From the NCBI RefSeq assembly GCF_965227725.1, contig NZ_CBDDGH010000003.1, forward strand, positions 124,001 through 188,000: DNA of 64,000 bases. Reading direction: 5' to 3'. The stretch is from Shimia sp965227725. GTDB lineage: Bacteria; Pseudomonadota; Alphaproteobacteria; Rhodobacterales; Rhodobacteraceae. The stretch's first letter is position 1; the number at the start of each line of letters is the position of its first letter. Positions 1 through 8,443 of the stretch are shown piece after piece. The notes beneath the pieces are model-generated. The model was not told the DNA's origin. It did no database searches and was given only the letters and a program-made list of their open reading frames with translations. Position numbers and translations under genes: made by a program.

Positions 1-94
1 CATAGGGCCGTTCAAAATACAGAAACATCACCGCAATCATGGGCGCGGCGATCAGGCGGAGAACGGAGAGAATATTGGGAATGTTCCAAGTCAT
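1..94 (-). CDS. pgsA: CDP-diacylglycerol--glycerol-3-phosphate phosphatidyltransferase, N-terminal fragment
   Basis: Only the first 31 codons are inside the window; the gene continues past the left edge. The peptide starts MTWNIPNILSVLRLIAAP, which is the typical start of bacterial PgsA: a short amphipathic stretch leading into the first membrane helix. The enzyme makes phosphatidylglycerol phosphate at the inner membrane. It lies downstream of uvrC on the same strand, an arrangement known from other proteobacteria. The CDP-alcohol phosphotransferase motif itself is outside the window, so the call rests on the N-terminus and the neighbour. Confidence 0.75.
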   Translation of the reverse strand, partial: MTWNIPNILSVLRLIAAPMIAVMFLYFERPY

Positions 95-195
95 AGCCAC
101 TTCCTAAGCACTTTTCTCCGCAATCAAAAGCCCTCACCTTGCACCTGCGGCAGCAAGAGCACGCCTTGCGGCGCAACACACACCGTGCGGCCGGT

Positions 196-2070
196 TCATC
201 CGCGTTCGTGAAAAAAATCGTAAATTGTCTCAGCCAGCTTGTCGGAGACGCCATCAACGGCTTTCAAATCCGCCAGATTGGCGCGGGAGACCGCCTTTGC
301 GCTGCCAAAATGCGCCAACAACGCCCGTTTTCGCGTCGCGCCCACACCTGGTACGTCGTCCAGAGGGGTCGCACCCACGGCTTTGGCACGCTTCGCGCGG
401 TGGGTTCCGATCGCAAACCTATGCGCCTCATCGCGTAGGCGCTGAACAAAATAGAGCACCGGATCATTGCGTCTGAGCGCCATCGGGCGTTTGCCGATCC
501 GGTAGAATTCTTCCTTGCCGTGGTCCCGGTCTACACCCTTGGCCACGCCCACCATCGGGATGTCCTCCACGCCATATTCTTCCATGATCTCATGCACCGC
601 ACTCACCTGCCCTGCACCGCCGTCAATCAACAGCAAGTCAGGCCACATGCCCTGATCGCGATCTGGGTCTTCCTTCAGCAGCCGCTTAAACCGCCGGGTG
701 AGCACCTCTTTCATCATGCCAAAGTCATCACCCGGCGTCAGGTCATCCCCTTTGATGTTGAACTTGCGATAGCTGTTTTTCATGAAGCCTTCCGGCCCCG
801 CCACGATCATGCCGCCCACGGCATTGGTGCCTTGGATGTGACTGTTATCGTAGACCTCGATGCGCTGCGGCGGTCCGTCCAGATCAAAGGCCTCTGCCAT
901 ACCCGACAGCAGCTTGGCCTGCGTTGCGGTCTCGCTCATCTTGCGCGCAAGGCTCTCGCGCGCATTGCGCGCCGCTCCGGCCACAAGCTCAGCCTTCTCG
1001 CCCCGCTGCGGCACAAGGATCTCCACCTTGCGCCCCGCTTTCGTGGCCAAGGCCTCTGCCATAAGCTCTTCATTTTCAATGGGATGAGACAGGATCAACT
1101 GGCGCGGAGGTTCCTTGCCGTCATAGAACTGCCCGATAAAGGCTTCCAGCACTTCGGCCGCATCAATCTCATTGCCCACCCGCGGATAGAAATCGCGGTT
1201 GCCCCAGTTCTGATGTGCACGAATGAAAAACACCTGCACACAGGCCTGCCCGTTCTCAAGGTGCAGCGCAATCACATCCGCCTCGGTCACCCCGCGCGGG
1301 TTGATCCCTTGCGCCGATTGAACGGTCGTCAGAGCCCGGATCCGATCCCTCAGCGCCGCGGCTTTTTCAAACTCCATCGCATCGGAGGCTTCCTGCATCT
1401 GCGCTGCCAGCGCCTCTTGGATCTGGGTGGAGCGCCCAGACAGGAACCGCTCCGCATCCCGCACGCTCTCCGCATAATCCGCCTCGCTGATCCGCCCCAC
1501 ACACGGCCCAGAGCAGCGCTTGATCTGATACAGCAAGCAGGGCCGCGAGCGACTTTCAAACATCGCATCCGAGCAGTTGCGCAACAGAAAGACCTTCTGC
1601 AGCTGACTCAACGTCCGATTGACTGCCCCCGCGCTGGCAAACGGGCCGTAGTAACTGCCCTTCTCTTTCTTGGCACCCCGGTGCTTTTTGATCTGGGGAA
1701 ACCCATGGGCGCGGCTGACCAGAATATTGGGAAAGCTTTTGTCATCACGCAGCAGCACATTGTATTTGGGTTTGAGCTGCTTGATCAGGTTCTGCTCCAG
1801 CAGCAGCGCCTCGGTCTCTGTCTTCGTGGTCAGAAACATCATCGACGCGGTCTCGGAAATCATCCGCGCGATCCGCCCCGAATGCCCACTGGGCCGCGCA
1901 TAGTTGGACACCCGCGCCCGCAAATTCCGCGCCTTTCCAACATAGAGCACCCGCGCCTGCGCATCGAGCATCCGGTACACACCCGGGGAACCATCCAAGG
2001 TTTTGAGATAGCTCTGAATACAAGCGTGACCGGTCGGGCCGGCAGAGGGAATTTCGATGTCAGACGTCAT
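196..2070 (-). CDS. uvrC: Excinuclease ABC subunit C (UvrC)
   Basis: UvrC makes the dual incisions on either side of DNA damage in nucleotide excision repair, together with UvrA and UvrB. The 624-residue product has the N-terminal GIY-YIG nuclease domain (GVY near residue 30, YVG near 43, with the conserved KARNLRARV segment), a UVR motif near 212-247, the RNase H-like second nuclease domain, and C-terminal helix-hairpin-helix repeats (VPGVGATRKRALL and the following GVSDKLAETI). Length is normal for the family. The ATG at 2070 is preferred; an in-frame TTG three codons upstream is possible. pgsA follows 101 bases downstream. The AT-rich region upstream probably holds its promoter. Confidence 0.97.
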   Translation of the reverse strand: MTSDIEIPSAGPTGHACIQSYLKTLDGSPGVYRMLDAQARVLYVGKARNLRARVSNYARPSGHSGRIARMISETASMMFLTTKTETEALLLEQNLIKQLKPKYNVLLRDDKSFPNILVSRAHGFPQIKKHRGAKKEKGSYYGPFASAGAVNRTLSQLQKVFLLRNCSDAMFESRSRPCLLYQIKRCSGPCVGRISEADYAESVRDAERFLSGRSTQIQEALAAQMQEASDAMEFEKAAALRDRIRALTTVQSAQGINPRGVTEADVIALHLENGQACVQVFFIRAHQNWGNRDFYPRVGNEIDAAEVLEAFIGQFYDGKEPPRQLILSHPIENEELMAEALATKAGRKVEILVPQRGEKAELVAGAARNARESLARKMSETATQAKLLSGMAEAFDLDGPPQRIEVYDNSHIQGTNAVGGMIVAGPEGFMKNSYRKFNIKGDDLTPGDDFGMMKEVLTRRFKRLLKEDPDRDQGMWPDLLLIDGGAGQVSAVHEIMEEYGVEDIPMVGVAKGVDRDHGKEEFYRIGKRPMALRRNDPVLYFVQRLRDEAHRFAIGTHRAKRAKAVGATPLDDVPGVGATRKRALLAHFGSAKAVSRANLADLKAVDGVSDKLAETIYDFFHERG

Positions 2071-2427
2071 GACCGACAAATATGATTCTTTTGGTCGGCC
2101 TGCAATCTTAAGCCCCGCGGGGCAAGAAGAATTACATCCACGGAAACTGTGGATAACTCTGGAGATATCTTTCTCAGCCGTAAAGAAATCCCTTATTTTT
2201 AACGTAACTTGTTACCGTGCCTATTTTTTAAGCACATATGCAAGTAATTGATTTTACTTGTTTTTATTTTTTGCGATGCACAAATTATTGAAATCATTAA
2301 CAAAAAGTAACGAAAACATGACAGCTCTGTGAACAGTGCACAACTCGCGCGGCTCAGAACCATTCTAAGCTACGAATGTCTTCAAAGGTGCTTTCCTAAA
2401 GTATGATCAGCTCTGCGCGCCAAAGCG
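2071..2427. promoter_or_regulatory. AT-rich intergenic region upstream of uvrC with two inverted repeats
   Basis: This 357-base stretch holds no convincing gene and is much richer in A+T than the rest of the window. It contains GTAAC-TT-GTTAC at 2204-2215 and CAAGTAA-6 nt-TTACTTG at 2241-2260, the latter followed directly on the plus strand by a T-rich run ending near 2273. It lies between the end of the SDR gene and the start of uvrC, so it should contain the uvrC promoter. The hairpin plus T-run could also end a small plus-strand transcript. No clear LexA box was found. Confidence 0.4.
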
Positions 2428-3204
2428 TCATTCGCTGGCAAAAACATCCGGCGTCTGCCAGGCCAGATGCTGGCCACCATCCACACAGATCAACTGCCCG
2501 GTCACGGCTTTTGCATCCAACAGGTACCCCAGCGCGGCGCATATGTCAGACGCATCAGCCCCGCGTTGAAGAACAGTGCTCGCGCGTTGCGCGGCAAAGT
2601 CCGCCTCAGATTGCCGGCTGCCCTGCAGTGTAGGGCCCGGACCAATGGCATTCACCCGCACATGAGGCGCAGCGCTTTGCGCCGCTGTCTGGGTCAGCGC
2701 CCACAGCCCCATCTTGGCGATGGTGTAGGACGCAAACTCCGGCGTGAGCTTGCGCACGCGCTGGTCGAGCATGTTCACAATCAGACCAGCCGCGACCGGC
2801 TCTCCGGCCTCATCAGCGGTCGCTGTGAGGCCTTGAGCCACCATAGCCTGTGACAGCACAAATGGCGCCCTCAGGTTGCTTTCGATGTGGCGGTCCCAGC
2901 TTTCGCGCGTGGCGTCCTGCAGGCTGTCCTGTTCAAAAATCGAGGCGTTGTTGATCAGACATGTGATCGGCCCACCCAGCGCCTCAGAGGCCTGCGGCAA
3001 GAGGGCTTGCGTCTGGGTCTCGTCCAGCAGGTCGGCCTGCAGCGTGACACCGCGCCCCCCAGCTTTCACAATGGCTTCAACGGTCTCCAGCGCGCCGATA
3101 CGAGAGCTGGCATAATGCACAGCCACATCGTAGCCGCGCTCCGCCAGATAGACTGCCATGGCTTGTCCCAGCCGCGCCCCAGCGCCTGTCACCAATGCCC
3201 GCAC
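2428..3204 (-). CDS. FolM-like short-chain dehydrogenase/reductase
   Basis: A 258-residue Rossmann-fold NAD(P)H-dependent reductase. The glycine-rich motif TGAGARLG is near the N-terminus, followed by an NNAS motif in place of the common NNAG, and YTIAKMG as the catalytic Tyr-x3-Lys. The NNAS variant is typical of pteridine reductase / FolM relatives, so reduction of a pterin (dihydromonapterin or dihydrofolate) is the best guess, though not proven. The start is GTG at 3204, with AGGAGAG five bases upstream; a longer in-frame reading would overlap the antiporter gene. It is the last gene of the S49 peptidase-antiporter operon. Confidence 0.8.
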   Translation of the reverse strand: MRALVTGAGARLGQAMAVYLAERGYDVAVHYASSRIGALETVEAIVKAGGRGVTLQADLLDETQTQALLPQASEALGGPITCLINNASIFEQDSLQDATRESWDRHIESNLRAPFVLSQAMVAQGLTATADEAGEPVAAGLIVNMLDQRVRKLTPEFASYTIAKMGLWALTQTAAQSAAPHVRVNAIGPGPTLQGSRQSEADFAAQRASTVLQRGADASDICAALGYLLDAKAVTGQLICVDGGQHLAWQTPDVFASE

Positions 3205-3218
3205 TGTGCTCTCCTGCC

Positions 3219-4172
3219 TTAAGTCAACGTCACCGCGATGTAGATCAGATAGAGCGCGGTAAAGACAACACCCCAAATACGTGTGAGATCCTGTCGTAGG
3301 AACACAAATGGTATCAAGAGCAGCGAAGACCCCAGCATCACCCAGAAATCAAACTCAAAGAAGTCCGGATCCACGCGGATCGGATGGATGAGCGAGGTCA
3401 CACCGATGATGGCGAGTAGGTTGAAGAGGTTTGAGCCAATCACATTGCCCAAAGCCACATCCGCCTGACGGCGCAGCGCGGCCATGACCGTGGTTGCAAG
3501 CTCCGGCAAAGAGGTGCCAAGCGCAATCAAGGTGAGGCCGATCACAGTGTCACTCACGCCATAGCGGCGGGCGATGACTTCGGCGTTGTCCACCATCAGA
3601 TCCGCGCCAAGTGGCAAGCCAATCAGGCCAAGGATCAGGAACACGAAGATGCGCCACCATGGCATATCGGGGTCTGCGCCCTCGACCTCTTCCTCGTCTT
3701 CCATTGCGCAGGCCGCCTCGGCCTTCCGATGACAGCGCGCCTGATAAAACGCACTGCCCAAAGCGATTGTCAGGCCTGCGAGCAGGATCAAACCGCTGGT
3801 GAATGTAAAGAAGCCCGCGCTCGCCACGCCGATAAACAGGACCGTGGCGGCAATCATCAGCACATAGTTGCGCCGCGAGTTGCAATGGCTGGTCTGGATC
3901 GGTGCGAGCAGCGCCGGAATGCCCAGCACCAGCAGCACGTTGGCGATATTGGAGCCAACCACATTGCCCAATGCGATGCCCGGTGCGTTTTTCAACGCCG
4001 CCTCAATAGAGATCAGAAGCTCAGGAGCAGAGGTGCCAAACGCCACAATCGTCAGCGACACGATCAGCGCCGGAATCCCGATCCGCAAGGACACGTTCAC
4101 CGCGCCACGTACCAGCGCATCGCCTGCCAAAAGCAGGATCACGAGCCCAAGCCCAACCAGCAGCCATTCCAT
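3219..4172 (-). CDS. Calcium/sodium antiporter, CaCA family (YrbG-like)
   Basis: A 317-residue inner-membrane cation exchanger with two inverted halves, each carrying the family alpha-repeat signature: GTSAPELLIS in the first half and GTSLPELATT in the second. The acidic residue of each repeat (the Glu after the Pro) binds the cation. An acidic loop (EDEEEVEGADPD) separates the halves. Length and about ten hydrophobic segments fit the YrbG/K+-independent CaCA group. It starts three bases after the zinc-ribbon gene and ends 14 bases before the SDR, so it sits inside a four-gene operon. Confidence 0.93.
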   Translation of the reverse strand: MEWLLVGLGLVILLLAGDALVRGAVNVSLRIGIPALIVSLTIVAFGTSAPELLISIEAALKNAPGIALGNVVGSNIANVLLVLGIPALLAPIQTSHCNSRRNYVLMIAATVLFIGVASAGFFTFTSGLILLAGLTIALGSAFYQARCHRKAEAACAMEDEEEVEGADPDMPWWRIFVFLILGLIGLPLGADLMVDNAEVIARRYGVSDTVIGLTLIALGTSLPELATTVMAALRRQADVALGNVIGSNLFNLLAIIGVTSLIHPIRVDPDFFEFDFWVMLGSSLLLIPFVFLRQDLTRIWGVVFTALYLIYIAVTLT

Positions 4173-4175
4173 GTG

Positions 4176-4358
4176 TTACCCCATGTTCTTTCGGCAGGGG
4201 CACGGCCCTTTGCCAATTTGGAAGCGCCCGCACTTGGGGCATTTTTTTGACTGCAACCGCGTCTTTCCCAAGAGCTTCTGCCCCGGCAAGCGCAGCTTGC
4301 CAAACATGGCCAGAACCGCCATGCCGATCAGGAAAAAGGAAACGATCTTTACCAGCAT
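4176..4358 (-). CDS. Membrane-anchored zinc-ribbon microprotein (60 aa)
   Basis: A short protein with one N-terminal membrane helix (about residues 2-20, LVKIVSFFLIGMAVLAM), a basic linker, and a C-terminal four-cysteine cluster CPKCGRFQIGKGPCPC, arranged Cys-x2-Cys then Cys-x-Cys, which should bind one zinc. The start lies one base after the stop of the S49 peptidase gene, and the stop is three bases before the antiporter, so the three are almost certainly co-translated. The function is unknown; the layout suggests a small membrane-bound accessory protein with the ribbon in the cytoplasm. Confidence 0.8.
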   Translation of the reverse strand: MLVKIVSFFLIGMAVLAMFGKLRLPGQKLLGKTRLQSKKCPKCGRFQIGKGPCPCRKNMG

Positions 4359-4359
4359 T

Positions 4360-5157
4360 CTATAATCCGAAGCGCGCGAATTCTGCGCGTTCTTCGATCC
4401 CAGCCAGCGCATCCTGCGCCAGCGTCGCGCCAAAGCGCTGCAAAACCGAACGCTTCACGCCGTAGCGGCGGAATTTGACCTTCTCGCCAAAACGCGTCTT
4501 CAGCACCGGCACCAGATGACCGATCTCATCAATCAGGCCAACCTCTTTGGCTTTGCGGCCAATCCAGATTTCTCCGGTGTAGAGATCCGGCTCATCCGCC
4601 AGCTTGCTGCCACGCCGCGTTTTCACGTGCTCAATGAAGTTCTCGTGGATCTGCTCGAGCATTTGCTTCAGCCGCGCCACATCTTCGGGCTTTTCAGGGC
4701 GAAACGGATCCATCATCGACTTGCTTTTGCCCGCCGTATGCACACGGCGCTCAAAGCCCTGACGGGACAGGAACACATTCGCGCCAAACCCTGCGGAGAT
4801 CACCCCGATAGAGCCCACCACGGAGCTGTCATCGGCGTAGATTTCATCCGCTGCGGCCGCGAGCCAATAGCCACCGGAGGCGGCAACATCCTCGACAAAG
4901 GCGATCACGGGGATGCCCTTTTCCTCCGCCAGACGACGAATGCGGCTGCCGATCAATGCGCTTTGCACCGGGCTGCCACCGGGCGAGTTGATCTCAAGCG
5001 CCACAGCTGCTGGCTTGCCTTTGCTGAAGGCTTTCTCGATCACTGGCGCCAGCGTGGCATCATTCAGCTGCCCGCGTGTGCCCGCAGCGATGGCGCCTTG
5101 CAGACGGATCACGGCGACCACAGGCGGTTTTTTGGCAAAAGGGTTCAAGCGTTTCAT
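4360..5157 (-). CDS. S49 family serine peptidase (SppA/SohB type)
   Basis: A 265-residue single-domain S49 peptidase. The catalytic Ser is in VAASGGYWLA (about Ser94) and the general-base Lys in TAGKSKSMMDPF (about Lys146), the Ser-Lys dyad of SppA enzymes, which degrade signal peptides and other membrane peptides. The INSPGGSP motif near residue 57 shapes the oxyanion hole. There is no strong N-terminal membrane helix, unlike E. coli SppA. It is the first gene of a tight operon with the zinc-ribbon microprotein, the antiporter and the SDR. Confidence 0.9.
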   Translation of the reverse strand: MKRLNPFAKKPPVVAVIRLQGAIAAGTRGQLNDATLAPVIEKAFSKGKPAAVALEINSPGGSPVQSALIGSRIRRLAEEKGIPVIAFVEDVAASGGYWLAAAADEIYADDSSVVGSIGVISAGFGANVFLSRQGFERRVHTAGKSKSMMDPFRPEKPEDVARLKQMLEQIHENFIEHVKTRRGSKLADEPDLYTGEIWIGRKAKEVGLIDEIGHLVPVLKTRFGEKVKFRRYGVKRSVLQRFGATLAQDALAGIEERAEFARFGL

Positions 5158-5259
5158 CTGATCGGATGTAGAACGCGCATGTGCCTTTCACAAGGCAAGC
5201 CCCCAAGGAAAGCGCTGTTTGATGCCAAAAAACTTACCGGCCTGCACAGCGCCGTGGCG

Positions 5260-6021
5260 TCAGTTGCGAATGCGCCAGCCGGTTTTGAAGATCCACCAGA
5301 TCGCGGCCAGACAGACCGCCGTGAACCCGCCAATCGCCAACAGGCTCAGGCCGATCGGCACATCTGCGGTGCCAAAGAATGACCAGCGAAAGCCCGAGAT
5401 AAGATAGACCACCGGATTGAACAGCGTGATCTTCTGCCAGATCGGGGGCAACATTGAAATCGAGTAGAAAGATCCGCCAAGGAAAACCAAAGGCGTCACC
5501 ACCAGCAGCGGGATCAATTGCAACTGCTCAAAGTTTCCGGCCCAGATGCCGATGATAAAGCCAAACAGCGAGAAGCTCAGGCACGTCAGAACCAAGAACA
5601 GGATCATCGCGCCGGGATGCTGGATCGGCACATCGACAAACAGCATGGCTGTGGCGAGGATCACCACACCGATGAAGAGCGCTTTGGTTGCCGCCGCGCC
5701 GACATAGCCAAGAACGATCTCCAGAAAATTCACCGGCGCGCTCAGCAACTCGTAGATGGTGCCGATGAATTTCGGGAAATAGATGCCAAAGGAGGCGTTG
5801 GAGAGAGATTGCGTCATCACCGACAGCATGATCAGCCCCGGTACAATAAATGCGCCGTAGCTCACGCCTTCCACCTGATCAATCCGGCTGCCAATGGCAG
5901 CGCCAAACACCACAAAATAGAGCGATGTGGAAATCACCGGCGAAATGAAACTTTGCGCAATCGTGCGGAAAAACCGTGTCATTTCAGCGTAGTACATCGC
6001 CCAGACTGCTGCCCAATTCAT
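5260..6021 (-). CDS. ABC-2 type transporter permease
   Basis: A 253-residue membrane protein with about six hydrophobic segments and the layout of ABC-2 export permeases. A conserved amphipathic region (PKFIGTIYELLSAPVNFLEIVLGY) in the middle is the coupling-helix region of this class. Its start overlaps the stop of the ATPase gene by four bases (ATGA), so the two are translationally coupled and form one exporter. The substrate cannot be read from the sequence; relatives export drugs, lipids or polysaccharide. Confidence 0.92.
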   Translation of the reverse strand: MNWAAVWAMYYAEMTRFFRTIAQSFISPVISTSLYFVVFGAAIGSRIDQVEGVSYGAFIVPGLIMLSVMTQSLSNASFGIYFPKFIGTIYELLSAPVNFLEIVLGYVGAAATKALFIGVVILATAMLFVDVPIQHPGAMILFLVLTCLSFSLFGFIIGIWAGNFEQLQLIPLLVVTPLVFLGGSFYSISMLPPIWQKITLFNPVVYLISGFRWSFFGTADVPIGLSLLAIGGFTAVCLAAIWWIFKTGWRIRN

Positions 6022-6941
6022 GCTGCGCCCTCCGAAACCAGACCCACAAAAATATCCTCAAGGCTGGACTGCTGGGTCTGCAGATCCCGTAAGGACAACC
6101 CGGCAGCGGACAAATCGCTCAAAAGCCGGGTGATCCCCGTGCTCTCCCCGCGCGTGTCATAGGTGTAGCGCAACGCTGCGCCACCTTCGACCAGCTCCAG
6201 CTGATAGCTCGCCAGCGCCTCCGGCACCGCGGCAACGGCCTCCTGCAACTCGATCTGCAAGGTTTTCTGCCCCAACCGCGCCATCAGCGCGTCTTTCTCT
6301 TCAACCAACAACAGTTCGCCGCCGTTGATCACCCCCACACGGTCAGCAATCGCCTCGGCCTCTTCGATGTAATGCGTCGTCAGAATGATGGTGACACCCT
6401 GCGCCTTCAGGCCAGCCACGATGTCCCACATATCTTTGCGCAGCTCCACATCAACGCCCGCCGTTGGTTCATCCAGAAACAGCACATCCGGCTCATGGCT
6501 CAGCGCTTTTGCAATCAGCACCCGCCGCTTCATGCCGCCGGAGAGCTCCATCACACGGGAGTTGCGCTTGTCCCACAGTGACAGCTGCTTCAGGATCGCC
6601 TGGATCTTGGCAGGGTCACGCGGCTTGCCAAACAGGCCGCGTGTATAAGTCACCGTATCGATCACTTTGTTGAAGGGTTCCAGATTGATCTCCTGGGGCA
6701 CCAGACCAATCATCGCGCGCGCCTGACGGTAGTTGGTCACAACATCATGCCCGCCAACTCGGACGTGCCCAGCCCCGGGCATGGTGATCCCGCAAATCGT
6801 GGAAATCAGAGTGGTCTTGCCCGCCCCGTTTGGTCCCAGAAGCGCAAGGATCTCTCCCCGCTCAATGCTGAGGGTGATGCCCTTGAGGGCCTCAAAACCG
6901 CCAGCATAGGTTTTGCGCAGGTCTTCAATCTCTACAATCAC
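6018..6941 (-). CDS. ABC transporter ATP-binding protein (ABC-2 exporter)
   Basis: The ATPase of the exporter. Walker A is GPNGAGKTT, the signature is LSGGMKRR, Walker B is VLFLDEPTAG, and the switch His is in TTHYIEEAE. About 60 extra C-terminal residues after the ATPase core are typical of the CcmA/DrrA branch. The GTG at 6941 is chosen because GAGGGG lies eight bases upstream and the protein then starts just before the conserved IVEIEDLRKTY; another GTG at 6971 would add ten residues. It overlaps the permease gene by four bases. Confidence 0.92.
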   Translation of the reverse strand: MIVEIEDLRKTYAGGFEALKGITLSIERGEILALLGPNGAGKTTLISTICGITMPGAGHVRVGGHDVVTNYRQARAMIGLVPQEINLEPFNKVIDTVTYTRGLFGKPRDPAKIQAILKQLSLWDKRNSRVMELSGGMKRRVLIAKALSHEPDVLFLDEPTAGVDVELRKDMWDIVAGLKAQGVTIILTTHYIEEAEAIADRVGVINGGELLLVEEKDALMARLGQKTLQIELQEAVAAVPEALASYQLELVEGGAALRYTYDTRGESTGITRLLSDLSAAGLSLRDLQTQQSSLEDIFVGLVSEGAA

Positions 6942-7079
6942 AATCGCGGCCCCCTCTTCATTGAAGGCCACAACCTAACAGGCGGTGCCGTCAGGCCAAG
7001 TGCAATTTCACGAGACTGTGATGTGCATCGGCGCACAGACTTTCTGCACCGATGCGGTTGAAATCAATGAGACGCGCGC

Positions 7080-7604
7080 TTAGCCGCCGGTCAGCCGCTT
7101 GAACAGACCCTTCTTTTCACCGGCCTCCTCAGCAGCATCAGCGCTGTCTTCTTCTGCCTCTGCCGGACCTTCCAACGCGCTCTGGAAGTTTGTGAAAAAC
7201 TGGTCGGCCATCTTCTTCGCGAACCCGTCAATGAGACGGCTGCCAAGCTGTGCAAGCTTCCCGCCAACCTTCGCCTCCACCTCATAGGTCAGGAGCGTGC
7301 CAGTCTCACTTTCCGCCAGTGTCACATCCGCGCCGCCTTTGGCGAAGCCCGCAGCCCCACCTTTGCCCTCGCCGGTCAAGGTCAAGCTCTGCCCCTCCAC
7401 CAGATTGGACAGTTCCACCTTGCCCTTGAAAGTCGCTTTCACCGGACCGACCTTCTGCACCACGGTGGCCTCAAACCCCTCTTCCGCGTTTCCGGTCACT
7501 TCTTTGGCGCCCGGCACACAGGCCAGAAGCGTGTCCGCACTCAAAAGCGCAGCCCATACTTCGGCCACCGGTGCGGCAATCTCTCTCTGGTCACTCATAT
7601 GCAT
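7080..7604 (-). CDS. CoxG-like SRPBCC-fold protein
   Basis: A 174-residue protein of the SRPBCC/START-like fold, closest in style to carbon monoxide dehydrogenase subunit G (CoxG): an N-terminal REIAAPVAEVWAALL helix-grip start, LLACVPGAKEV, and a C-terminal acidic tail ending in a basic patch (KKGLFKRLTGG). CoxG helps anchor or mature molybdenum hydroxylases, but no CO dehydrogenase genes are nearby, so a general hydrophobic-ligand role is equally possible. Start ATG 7604 has GGGGAG seven bases upstream. Confidence 0.82.
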   Translation of the reverse strand: MHMSDQREIAAPVAEVWAALLSADTLLACVPGAKEVTGNAEEGFEATVVQKVGPVKATFKGKVELSNLVEGQSLTLTGEGKGGAAGFAKGGADVTLAESETGTLLTYEVEAKVGGKLAQLGSRLIDGFAKKMADQFFTNFQSALEGPAEAEEDSADAAEEAGEKKGLFKRLTGG

Positions 7605-7741
7605 GGCAGCGCTCCCCTTTGCCTCGGCCATCTGGCCCAACTTTCGGCCAACCTAGGCTCAGGCTCTCCGCGCCGCAAGCGCACGAAGGTCGTAAATGCG
7701 GCTCAAATCCGACATGCCTCTGACCACCGCATAACGCTATT

Positions 7742-7758
7742 ATTCCGCATTGTGGAAT
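7742..7758. promoter_or_regulatory. Candidate IclR operator upstream of the maoC-thiolase unit
   Basis: The palindrome ATTCCGCATTGTGGAAT matches, in reverse complement at 16 of 17 positions, a site at 18264-18280 just before the iclR-type regulator gene. TTCCGCA-like palindromes are typical operators of IclR regulators. It lies just upstream of a possible promoter: TTGACA at 7772-7777, a 17-base spacer and TTTTCT at 7795-7800. Confidence 0.65.
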
Positions 7759-7818
7759 TTCTTTCTGCATATTGACAGGCAGCAGCGAATCCCGTTTTCT
7801 GTTCACAAGCAAAATAAA

Positions 7819-7835
7819 ATTCTGCATTGCAAAAT
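7819..7835. promoter_or_regulatory. Second, degenerate IclR-type palindrome upstream of maoC
   Basis: ATTCTGCATTGCAAAAT matches the 7742 site at 13 of 17 positions and is itself nearly palindromic when extended to AAATT...AATTT. It lies downstream of the candidate promoter, so the two palindromes bracket the promoter, which would suit a tetrameric IclR regulator bound at two sites. Confidence 0.4.
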
Positions 7836-7876
7836 TTAAGCGCCAACACAGAACTTTTGGCTCGGAGGCCCGTCAC

Positions 7877-8359
7877 ATGATTTCTCGCATTCTAAAACTC
7901 GAAGATGGCGTCGGCTGCGAATATGGGCTGTCCAAATGGATCCACATCGATCAGGCGATGATTGATGCCTTCGCCAAAGCCACAGGGGATGAGCAATATA
8001 TTCACACCGATCCTGATGCCGCGCGGGACACGCCTTACGGCGGCACCGTGGCGCATGGGTTCCTGACCCTGTCCCTGCTGTCTCAAATGATCGCGGATGC
8101 GGTGCCACGCACCGAAGCAGAAAGCACCGGCATCAATTACGGCTTTGACCGCGTGCGCTTTGTGGCGCCGGTCAAAGCAGGGGCAGACATTCGGGGCCGC
8201 TTCACGCTGGCAAAATATGCTGAACCACAGCCCGGCGTGATTGAAACCCAGTGGAATGTGACCGTCGAAATCAAGGGCGAGGACAAACCCGCACTTGTGG
8301 CACAATGGAAAAACCTGCGCTTTGAAAAAGACGCCTCCAGCTTCAAGAAAGCCGGGTAA
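7877..8359 (+). CDS. MaoC-family (R)-specific enoyl-CoA hydratase
   Basis: A 160-residue hot-dog-fold hydratase. The family motif ATGDEQYIHTDPDAA carries the catalytic pair (about Asp38 and His43), followed by PYGGTVAHGFLTLSL. It hydrates a trans-2-enoyl-CoA to the (R)-3-hydroxyacyl-CoA or works on a related CoA ester. The start ATG 7877 has GGAGG eight bases upstream. It is the first gene of a two-gene unit with the thiolase at 8444, behind the proposed IclR operators. Confidence 0.92.
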   Translation: MISRILKLEDGVGCEYGLSKWIHIDQAMIDAFAKATGDEQYIHTDPDAARDTPYGGTVAHGFLTLSLLSQMIADAVPRTEAESTGINYGFDRVRFVAPVKAGADIRGRFTLAKYAEPQPGVIETQWNVTVEIKGEDKPALVAQWKNLRFEKDASSFKKAG

Positions 8360-8443
8360 GAACGGCACCGCCCCGACGTACAAAAAACGCGAAACAGCTG
8401 CGCAATCGACGCACATTCGCCCCACAGCTTCAGGAACTTTTTC

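Noticed and set aside
520..2085. 521-codon plus-strand open frame opposite uvrC
   Set aside because: It is a shadow of uvrC. The GC-rich codon bias of uvrC keeps the antisense frame open; the translation has no motif and uvrC is certain.
2280..2375. GAAC-type LexA box upstream of uvrC
   Set aside because: Only one GAAC half-site is seen near 2331; the second half with N7 spacing is absent.
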